Positions 1 to 5,711 of a stretch of DNA of 6,610 nt are shown in pieces (the stretch's first letter is position 1; each line of letters starts with the position of its first letter). A program made the position numbers and the translations under genes. Below the pieces are notes generated by a model. The model did not search any database. It was not told where the DNA came from and saw nothing but the letters and a program-made list of their open reading frames with translations. This DNA is from Spirochaetales bacterium (GTDB lineage: Bacteria > Spirochaetota > Spirochaetia > Treponematales > UBA12059): positions 1 to 6,610 of the forward strand of contig SPCK01000123.1 in NCBI GenBank assembly GCA_004525355.1, given 5' to 3'.

Positions 1-1961
1 ACTCCGATCCGGGCGGAAACAGCGGGAACGAAGGATCCTGCCTGCGCCATGAGGACGATCAGGGCGTTCTGCCGGAGGAAGGTCGATTTCCCGGCCATGT
101 TCGGGCCTGTTATCAAGGCGAAGCTCGTCGCCATGGTATCCAGGCAGAGATCATTGGGGACGAAATCCCCGGCGGGGAGGTGGGCCTCCACCACGGGATG
201 CCGGCCGCCGCGCACGTCCAATAGCCCGGAATCGTCGACGACCGGCCGGACATATCCCCGTGTCGTCGCCGCCCAGGCAAGACAAGCGGCACAATCGAGT
301 TCGGCGATGGCTCCTGCTATCGACTGCAGGAATTCAGCGTCTTTCCGGAATCGCGATCGCAATTCGACGAACAACCGGTATTCAAGATCGATGATGCGCT
401 CGGAGGCGCCGTTGATGTCGGACTCGAGGGCGGACAACCGCTCCGTGGTGTAGCGCTCGCCATTGGAAAGGCTCTGCCTCCTGATAAAATGCGCGGGAGC
501 TCCCTGGGCCGCGTTCCTGGACAGCTCCAGGTAATAACCGAGTATCCTGTTGTACTTGACCTTGAGCCCGGCCAAGCCTGTCGCGGCCCGTTCTTCCTCC
601 AAGTAACGCTCCAGCATCTGGTGCGTATTGGCCTTGAGGGCCCGCAGCGTATCCAGTTCCGCGTTCCAGCCATCACGTATCAGGCCACCTTCGTCAAGCG
701 CCGCAGATGGTTCCGGGGCGATTGCAGTACGCGCTTGCTCGATGAAGGCGCCAGCCCTTTCCCTGGCTTCGCCGATACCGAATATGGCCAAGCCAGCCTT
801 GCCCTCAGTCGGGAGGCCATCATCCAGGGCCAGGGCGGCCGTGAGCGTATCGGCGGCTCCCAGGATATCCCTGGCGTTGGCCCGCTCCATCGAGAGCCGC
901 GCCGCGAGTCGCTCCAGGTCGAGGCAGGAGGCGAGCAGGCGCCTGGTCCGCTCCAGGGCGCGCTGGTCGCGATGGAGCGCCTCGACAGCGTCAAGGCGAC
1001 GTTCGATTGACTGAACCGATACCAAGGGTTGCAGAAAGCGCCGCCTGAGCGCCCGCGCGCCCATGGCGCTGCGCGTGTAGTCCAGGGCATCCAGGAGGGT
1101 AAAGGCCCCGGTCCCGTCACGCAGGTTTCGGTCGATTTCCAGGTTCTTCTGGCTCGATTCGTCTATGGCCACGTGCTCGCTGTCGTTCGCGGCAACGAGA
1201 AGGGCGAACTGGGACAGACGTGTCCCGGTCGATTCGCCCAGGTACTCCAGAACGGCTCCCGCGGCCGCAAGGGCCGGGTCGTCATCATCGAAACCGAATC
1301 CCTTCATCGAAACGGTCCCGAAGTGCTCCCTGAGCCGGTTGCCTCCCTGCTCTACTGCAAATACCCAATCCGGTACGCGGTTGACCACCGGCCCCGGATT
1401 CTCAGCCAGCATGCGGGCCACGAACGGAACATCCAGGACCGACTGCCGGAGAATCAGTTCGCGGGGAGAGAGGCGGTACAGGTCTCTGCGGAGGCGCTCG
1501 GCGTCGCTTGACGGAAAGGAGCAGGCCCTGAATTCTCCGGTCGACGCGTCGGCCCAGGAAAGCGCATAGCGGTCGCCGAACAGGCCGAAGGCGGCCAGGT
1601 AGTTATTGGCCCGTGAGTCCAGGAATTCCTCATCCATTGCAGAGCCGGGCGTTATGACCTCGACGACGGCCCGCTCGATTATCCCCTTGCCCTTGCCTGC
1701 TGGGGCGAGCTGCTCGCAGATGGCTATCTTCCTGCCTGCCCGGAGCAGCCTGCCGATATAACTCCTGGCTGCATGATGGGGAATGCCGCACATTGGCGCA
1801 TCCTGCCTGTGTGTCAGCGTCAGGTTGAGCAGGGAGCTTGCCTCCAGCGCGTCCTGGTAGAACATCTCGTAGAAATCACCCAGGCGGAAAAAGAGGATTT
1901 CATCTCGATGGCCTGACTTGATGCGCTCGTATTGTTCGAGCAGGGGGATCTGTTCGGGCAT
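1..1961 (-). CDS. mutS: DNA mismatch repair protein MutS (N-terminal 653 residues; C-terminus cut by window edge)
   Basis: MutS binds mispaired or looped bases in duplex DNA and, after ATP binding, recruits MutL to start mismatch repair. I translated this minus-strand frame by hand; it is open from ATG 1961 to the left edge. The mismatch-reading Phe-X-Glu motif is seen as GDFYEMF (Phe30, Glu32). The core entry IDESSQKNLEID starts at residue 266, the lever/clamp signature LKVKYNRILGYYLELSRN spans about 466-483, HFIRRQSLSNGERYTTE follows, then RGGRHPVVE near 588 and the Walker A loop GPNMAGKST at 619-627. E. coli MutS has its Walker A at about 614-622, so the visible part has normal length with no sign of decay. 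The missing part, about 200-250 residues, should hold Walker B, the signature loop and the dimerising helix-turn-helix. The ATG has no Shine-Dalgarno sequence but sits directly downstream of a strong promoter. It is divergent from the STAS gene, 22 bp away. Confidence 0.98.
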   Translation of the reverse strand, partial: MPEQIPLLEQYERIKSGHRDEILFFRLGDFYEMFYQDALEASSLLNLTLTHRQDAPMCGIPHHAARSYIGRLLRAGRKIAICEQLAPAGKGKGIIERAVVEVITPGSAMDEEFLDSRANNYLAAFGLFGDRYALSWADASTGEFRACSFPSSDAERLRRDLYRLSPRELILRQSVLDVPFVARMLAENPGPVVNRVPDWVFAVEQGGNRLREHFGTVSMKGFGFDDDDPALAAAGAVLEYLGESTGTRLSQFALLVAANDSEHVAIDESSQKNLEIDRNLRDGTGAFTLLDALDYTRSAMGARALRRRFLQPLVSVQSIERRLDAVEALHRDQRALERTRRLLASCLDLERLAARLSMERANARDILGAADTLTAALALDDGLPTEGKAGLAIFGIGEARERAGAFIEQARTAIAPEPSAALDEGGLIRDGWNAELDTLRALKANTHQMLERYLEEERAATGLAGLKVKYNRILGYYLELSRNAAQGAPAHFIRRQSLSNGERYTTERLSALESDINGASERIIDLEYRLFVELRSRFRKDAEFLQSIAGAIAELDCAACLAWAATTRGYVRPVVDDSGLLDVRGGRHPVVEAHLPAGDFVPNDLCLDTMATSFALITGPNMAGKSTFLRQNALIVLMAQAGSFVPAVSARIG

Positions 1962-1966
1962 GGCGG

Positions 1967-1995
1967 TTGCATTATAGGGTAAGTTGGATTACGAT
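1967..1995 (+). promoter_or_regulatory. Weak candidate promoter for the STAS gene
   Basis: On the plus strand TTGCAT (1967-1972, three of six -35 bases) and TACGAT (1990-1995, four of six -10 bases) are 17 bp apart. A start near 2002 would leave about six bases before ATG 2008 and would exclude TTG 1984 as the start codon. The boxes are weak and overlap the much stronger opposing mutS promoter, so this is only a candidate. The true promoter could lie further upstream inside mutS. Confidence 0.2.
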
Positions 1996-1999
1996 TCAA
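1971..1999 (-). promoter_or_regulatory. Sigma-70-type promoter of mutS, predicted to give a leaderless mRNA
   Basis: Read on the minus strand, a perfect -10 box TATAAT (1976-1971) follows a -35 box TTGAAT (1999-1994, four of six consensus bases) at the optimal 17-bp spacing. Counting six to seven bases past the -10 box puts the transcription start at about 1964-1962, while the mutS ATG starts at 1961. The 5' leader would therefore be about zero to three bases. No purine-rich Shine-Dalgarno sequence precedes the ATG, as expected for leaderless translation. The -35 box lies inside the first codons of the opposing STAS gene. The promoter boxes are seen directly; the start point and leaderless status are inferred. 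Confidence 0.7.
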
Positions 2000-2526
2000 T
2001 CAAAGCCATGGAGGTTCTCTTGGAAGAAGCACTGTATCTGGCGGAGCAGGACAACAGAATTTACGTTCGCTCCACCGGGCATGTGACGGCAAATTCATGT
2101 GCTGATCTCAAAGCCCGCGTATTCGATCGATTGGAAAGCCAGCCTGCGATCGAGAGCGTCTATGTTGACTTGTCGGACTGTGAATACATGGATTCAACCT
2201 TCATGGGATTGCTCGTCGGCTTCAACAAGCGATTTCTGCGCTTTTCAGAACGACCAATCACCATTATCAAGGCGAACGAGACTTGCATGAAACTGCTCCG
2301 CACCATTGGAATGTCGCGTTTGGTTGAAATGAGCGACGAGATGCCCGGCTTCCCGGACCATATGGAACGCATCGGGACCGGCAGGCCTGTAGACGCCGGA
2401 TTCATCCTGGGAGCACATGACGACTTGATTGAATTATCCGAAGAAAACGAAAAACGCTTTTCCGCGCTCCGGTCCGTCTTGTCACAGCAACTGGACAAGC
2501 AGGAAGCTGATACCGACGAGACGTAA
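1984..2526 (+). CDS. STAS-domain protein, anti-sigma-factor-antagonist type, with C-terminal helical tail
   Basis: Residues about 20-118 (numbered from TTG 1984) read as a STAS domain, the fold of SpoIIAA-type anti-anti-sigma factors. After VDLSDCEY comes MDSTFMGLL, matching the SpoIIAA phospho-site region; Ser71 aligns with the serine phosphorylated by partner-switching kinases, and Thr72 follows. Such proteins normally bind and neutralise an anti-sigma factor or similar kinase when unphosphorylated and let go when phosphorylated. The partner is unknown and no kinase or phosphatase gene is in the window. Residues about 140-180 form a charged, probably helical tail (SEENEKRF...LSQQL) outside the core fold. 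No signal peptide or membrane segment is seen, so it is likely cytoplasmic. The start is uncertain: TTG 1984 gives 180 residues, ATG 2008 gives 172 and keeps the whole domain; neither has a good Shine-Dalgarno sequence. It is the only plus-strand gene and has lower GC than its neighbours. Confidence 0.88.
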   Translation: MDYDSIKAMEVLLEEALYLAEQDNRIYVRSTGHVTANSCADLKARVFDRLESQPAIESVYVDLSDCEYMDSTFMGLLVGFNKRFLRFSERPITIIKANETCMKLLRTIGMSRLVEMSDEMPGFPDHMERIGTGRPVDAGFILGAHDDLIELSEENEKRFSALRSVLSQQLDKQEADTDET

Positions 2527-2527
2527 A

Positions 2528-2559
2528 AGGCGCCCGTGGCACAATGCCCCCGGACGCCT
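2528..2559. terminator. Hairpin terminator between the convergent STAS and skp genes, probably bidirectional
   Basis: AGGCGCCCG (2528-2536) pairs with CGGACGCCT (2551-2559) through eight pairs and one C-A mismatch. Inside it GGCA (2538-2541) pairs with TGCC (2545-2548) around a CAA loop. The stem begins two bases after the STAS stop codon and lies 27 bp beyond the skp stop. On the minus strand the stem runs directly into TTTT, favouring intrinsic termination of the tamB-bamA-skp transcript. On the plus strand the tail CTCCTTCT is only partly T-rich, so termination of the STAS transcript is less certain. Confidence 0.75.
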
Positions 2560-2586
2560 CTCCTTCTCATCAACGTAAAGGCCTGA

Positions 2587-3123
2587 TTACCTGTTGGTTC
2601 CAACCAAAGCCTGAATCACTTTATCGCTTATGTCGATCATGGGACTGAACCAGATGATCGAAGTGACCACGTCATTTGCGTTTCGCGATGACAGTACCAA
2701 GGAAAACCCTTCCAGTTCCGCTATGGACTGGACAGTCCGGTACAGAAGCTGGGCGAAGGTATCTGTCTGGGAAAGCGCCTTGGCCTTCTCGTCAAGCTCG
2801 GCCTGCTTGACCTTTATATAATCCTGCAGGAACTGCGCTTTCTTGTACAGGGTCTCGTCAAGCGCCTTCAGACTGTCGGTATTCCCGGCGGTCTGCAGTT
2901 CAAGGCGGCGGGCCTGCAATACCCTTATTTCATCTCCCAGCCGCTTGATCTCGTCCTGGGCCCTCTGCTTCTCTTCCTCAAAGGCGCGAACTGCCTGGGA
3001 ATCCTTGTAGTAGGTCATGTAGACCTTTTGCAGGTCAATTACGCCGACTCGGGTTATCTGCTGGCCGAAGACCATGCCTGCCAGCATCAGGAGCATGACT
3101 CCCATAATAACGAGCTTTTTCAT
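2587..3123 (-). CDS. skp: OmpH/Skp-family periplasmic chaperone
   Basis: Skp family proteins form trimers that hold unfolded outer-membrane proteins in coiled-coil tentacles and carry them through the periplasm towards BamA. The 178-residue product starts MKKLVIMGVM, has a hydrophobic core to about residue 18 and a likely signal peptidase I site after Gly20 (VFG-QQ). The mature start VGVIDLQKVY is the usual first strand of the family. Residues about 45-120 are rich in Glu, Lys, Arg and Gln with helical heptad-like spacing, the tentacle region. The end FSLVLSSRN...IIWFSPMIDISDKVIQAL matches the closing strand-helix of the family body. The start at 3123 is fixed by a strong GGAGG site; extending to an ATG at 3228 would put about 35 unrelated residues before the signal peptide and overlap bamA. 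It lies 65 bp after bamA in the same direction and is followed by a hairpin terminator. Confidence 0.95.
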   Translation of the reverse strand: MKKLVIMGVMLLMLAGMVFGQQITRVGVIDLQKVYMTYYKDSQAVRAFEEEKQRAQDEIKRLGDEIRVLQARRLELQTAGNTDSLKALDETLYKKAQFLQDYIKVKQAELDEKAKALSQTDTFAQLLYRTVQSIAELEGFSLVLSSRNANDVVTSIIWFSPMIDISDKVIQALVGTNR

Positions 3124-3127
3124 GCGG

Positions 3128-3134
3128 TTCCTCC
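3128..3134 (-). promoter_or_regulatory. Shine-Dalgarno site that fixes the skp start
   Basis: GGAGGAA is read on the minus strand, with its GGAGG core at 3134-3130 and six bases before ATG 3123. It is the best ribosome binding site in the window. It supports the start immediately before the signal peptide rather than the upstream in-frame ATG at 3228. Confidence 0.9.
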
Positions 3135-3139
3135 GTGAT

Positions 3140-3161
3140 CCCGGCCGCGCAAGCAGCCGGG
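3140..3161. other. GC-only hairpin in the bamA-skp gap
   Basis: CCCGGC (3140-3145) and GCCGGG (3156-3161) form a perfect six-pair GC stem with a 10-base loop. In the minus-strand transcript it sits 27 bases after the bamA stop and ends five bases before the skp Shine-Dalgarno core. No T-run follows, so it is not a normal intrinsic terminator. It may shield the bamA 3' end, tune skp translation, or be chance pairing in GC-rich DNA. Confidence 0.4.
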
Positions 3162-3188
3162 CAAGTGTGCAATACCCGAGGTCGGTGT

Positions 3189-5711
3189 TCAGTACAGAGG
3201 CTGGGTGATGCTCAGGACAAAATCCCATCCTCCGGCATCATCGGCCCAGCTCAAGCCATCGGAGCCCGCGTAGAAACGCTTGGCGAAGTACAGCCTGAAC
3301 GGAAATTGCGGGATGGCGAACCGCAGGCCCATGCCGAAGCTGAAGGCGAAGTTGCCCGCGCCCAGGTCGCTCCAGTCGGTATCGGCGGCTGTCGAGGATT
3401 CGCCCTCGACCAGCCCGCGAATGTCCAGGAGCCCGGATGGAGTCAGCAATGCCGCGGCGTCCAGGAAGGTGTCGAATGAGAGTACGCCCGTGACGACCGG
3501 TACTCGCAGCTCCATCCAGCTTTCCCACAACCCTATGCCGGTTATGGAGGACAATTGCTGCCCCCAGCCCCGCCCGACGAACGTGCCGTCGATCCTGAGC
3601 ATCTCTGAGGAGGACGCAGCCACGTCGTTGTCACCGAACCAGGGAAGGAGCGCAGTGAAACCGCTGTGCGCTCCGAGTACCGCCTTGAGCGGCACGGTTT
3701 CGAAGAGATTGGCGTCCAAAAGGGTCAGGTAGCCTTCCGCCTTGGTGTCGGATCGAATGAAACGCGACAGCTCGCTTGGCAGGAAACCCGTCAATCCGAT
3801 GCGCTGGCTGGCGTAGTATCCGTTTGAAGGATCGTACCAAAGGTCCAGGCCGTTCAGGAACATCCTGGCATACAGGGTGTTGGAAGGCAGCCAGCGATTG
3901 AGGTTCTCGGAAATGGTGGAATCGTAGGGGTGGCTGATGGTCTCGTCGTAGGTTTTGTCGCTCAGGCCGAAAATGTAACCGCCGCCGAGCCCAAAATCGG
4001 CAAAGCCGAGCTTGAACGTATAGCCGGAGGACAGGCCAAGGCTGAAGGCCCACGTGTCGTAATTCATCATCAGGTCTGTCGGAACGTACTTGCCGCTGGC
4101 GACATAGTCCTCGTAGGTGGCGTACGGATCGGGAACCCCGTTGAAATCATTGTCGGTGGCCGCCGCAAGGCCGGAATGCTTGAACGAGAAATCGACGCCG
4201 CCGGACCAGCGCTGGCCCATCAGCCAGTTTTCTTTGAATCCGAGGGTAATGTCCTGCGTGTCCGGAGAGATGTTGACGCCCACCGACAGGGTCTGCCCTT
4301 TGCCGATGAAATTGCGGTCGTTCCACTTGACCAGGCCGACGAGGGGGAACGTGTCCGCGTTCGTGCTCGGCACATAGGACAGGCCAAACTGGATATCAGC
4401 GGTACTCTGTTCCTCGACGTTGATGGTCAGGACGACATACGGTTCGACGCTACCCTGCTCGTATTCCGGCGTCAGGGCGGAGAAATACTGTAGATTGTAC
4501 AGGTTCCGCAGACCTTCCATGATCTTGGCCTTGGAAAATATATCGCCGTCCTTGATGGGAATCTCTCGCCTGAGCACATTGTCCTTTGTCTTGATGTTAC
4601 CCCTGAATTCGATGCGCTCGATCAAGGCCTGATTGCGTTCCGTAATGGTCAGCGTATAGGCGATAGCGCCCCGCTCTTCATCCCGGGTCTCCGTAAGGTC
4701 GAATCCGTTGAAGATGTATCCGTTATCGAAGTACAGGTCGGTCGCGCGCCCCTGATCTTCCACAAGGCGCTGATAATTGAGGACGGCCCCTGGCTTCTGG
4801 CGTACGAGCCGCTCGAGCTGGTCGGACGGGAAAATGGTATTGCCCGCGAAACTCATGCCGTCATACAGGTACTTTGAGCCTTCGGCCACAACAAACGTCA
4901 GTGAAAGCATCCTTTTCTTGCCTGCAACTTCGCTTGCCTCACGAACCACGTTCACGACCTTGGCATCCACGAATCCACGTTTCTTGTAGTACAGCTCAAG
5001 CTTGAAGATGCCTTCTTCAAGTTTCGATTCACTGAATTCGCCGGACTGGAAGAGCGCTTTTTCCTTTACGGTCAACTCACCCTTGAGTGCATTGGGCGAA
5101 AAGGAGGAAACGCCCTCGAACTGGATCTTATCGATGATATTCTGGAAGCCCTCGTCCACCGTGTAGGTGACGTCAACGCTACCGTCCGCCCTCGAGGCAA
5201 AGGACGAGGAGACCACGATATCGAGGTAGCCCTTCTTCTGGTAGAGCTGGCGGATGGCGATTTCATCCAGGCGAAGGCGCGACTGGTTGAAGATCGTCTT
5301 GGTCTTGACGGCGGCGGCGTCAAGCAGCTCCGAATCGCGCAGGCCGCTGTTGCCCTCCACCGTGACCGAGACGACGGCCGGTTTCTCCTTGACCTTGAAC
5401 ATGACGATGACCGTGGAATACGACGAATCCGCCGGGACAGCCTCGGGCGCTATCTCGTCGAAATAATCCAGGGCATAGACCCGGGACAGGAGCGCCATCC
5501 AGAGTTCCTCGGTAAATGTCTTACCCTTGTATTCCTTGAGCGTGGTATCGAGATCGCTTTGGGCGACTATTACCAGACCTTCGAAACGAATATCCTTGAT
5601 TTTCTTGCCCATGTACCAGTCATCGGCCGGTTGGGCCAGGACTGCTGCTGTCGCGAACGCGAGGACCAGGGCCAGGGCTGCAAAGCGTCTCATACTGATT
5701 GCCTTCCTCAT
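3189..5711 (-). CDS. bamA: Outer-membrane protein assembly factor BamA (Omp85 family)
   Basis: BamA is the essential outer-membrane core of the machine that folds and inserts beta-barrel proteins. From ATG 5711 the product has 840 residues, close to the T. pallidum homologue as I recall it. A signal peptide ends near Ala26 (AVLA-QP). Five POTRA domains follow at about 37-110, 111-188, 191-279, 281-360 and 363-435, marked by the typical YQKKGY, YYKKRGF and LYFDNGY turns and by IEFRGNIKTKDNVLRREIPI in the fifth. The barrel begins with GLSYVP and the family motif NDRNFIGKGQ, then alternating strands run to the C-terminus. The loop-6 motif, VRGF or VRGY in most members, appears as VGRGW at 712-716 with the arginine kept. 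The last strand ends SITQPLY, a terminal tyrosine rather than phenylalanine. ATG 5711 overlaps the tamB stop (ATGA). ATG 5693 is also possible: it starts MRRFAALAL, keeps the signal peptide and has a GAGGAAGG site upstream. Confidence 0.97.
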   Translation of the reverse strand: MRKAISMRRFAALALVLAFATAAVLAQPADDWYMGKKIKDIRFEGLVIVAQSDLDTTLKEYKGKTFTEELWMALLSRVYALDYFDEIAPEAVPADSSYSTVIVMFKVKEKPAVVSVTVEGNSGLRDSELLDAAAVKTKTIFNQSRLRLDEIAIRQLYQKKGYLDIVVSSSFASRADGSVDVTYTVDEGFQNIIDKIQFEGVSSFSPNALKGELTVKEKALFQSGEFSESKLEEGIFKLELYYKKRGFVDAKVVNVVREASEVAGKKRMLSLTFVVAEGSKYLYDGMSFAGNTIFPSDQLERLVRQKPGAVLNYQRLVEDQGRATDLYFDNGYIFNGFDLTETRDEERGAIAYTLTITERNQALIERIEFRGNIKTKDNVLRREIPIKDGDIFSKAKIMEGLRNLYNLQYFSALTPEYEQGSVEPYVVLTINVEEQSTADIQFGLSYVPSTNADTFPLVGLVKWNDRNFIGKGQTLSVGVNISPDTQDITLGFKENWLMGQRWSGGVDFSFKHSGLAAATDNDFNGVPDPYATYEDYVASGKYVPTDLMMNYDTWAFSLGLSSGYTFKLGFADFGLGGGYIFGLSDKTYDETISHPYDSTISENLNRWLPSNTLYARMFLNGLDLWYDPSNGYYASQRIGLTGFLPSELSRFIRSDTKAEGYLTLLDANLFETVPLKAVLGAHSGFTALLPWFGDNDVAASSSEMLRIDGTFVGRGWGQQLSSITGIGLWESWMELRVPVVTGVLSFDTFLDAAALLTPSGLLDIRGLVEGESSTAADTDWSDLGAGNFAFSFGMGLRFAIPQFPFRLYFAKRFYAGSDGLSWADDAGGWDFVLSITQPLY
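5702..5709 (-). promoter_or_regulatory. Shine-Dalgarno-like site that favours the alternative bamA start at 5693
   Basis: GAGGAAGG on the minus strand lies eight bases before ATG 5693 and just inside the reading frame opened by ATG 5711. The upstream ATG has only a weak GGAG about 12 bases away, but it gains from its four-base overlap with the tamB stop. Both starts leave an intact signal peptide, so the sequence does not settle the choice. Confidence 0.45.

Noticed and set aside
489..1010. Plus-strand open frame of 173 codons, with others at 49-453, 628-1014, 1029-1511 and 1165-1569.
   Set aside because: They lie antisense to a continuous, motif-complete mutS frame, show Arg/Ser/Pro-rich composition typical of GC-rich shadow frames, and match no family I know.
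2521..2583. Short direct repeat ACGTAAAAGGC (2521-2531) and ACGTAAAGGCC (2573-2583) around the terminator, as a possible insertion footprint of the STAS gene.
   Set aside because: It is imperfect, only about ten bases, lies wholly on one side of the gene, and has no matching copy near 1984; most likely chance.
2160..2603. Minus-strand open frame of 147 codons opposite the STAS gene.
   Set aside because: The plus-strand frame carries a clear STAS motif; the reverse frame has no recognisable features and runs through the terminator hairpin into skp.
3124..3228. Extended skp start at ATG 3228 giving 213 residues.
   Set aside because: The extra 35 residues overlap the bamA 3' end, lack a ribosome site and would bury the signal peptide inside the protein; ATG 3123 has GGAGG at six bases.
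3930..4493. Plus-strand open frame of 187 codons inside bamA.
   Set aside because: It is antisense to well-conserved BamA POTRA5 and barrel sequence, with no ribosome site or recognisable domain; a shadow of GC-rich codon use.
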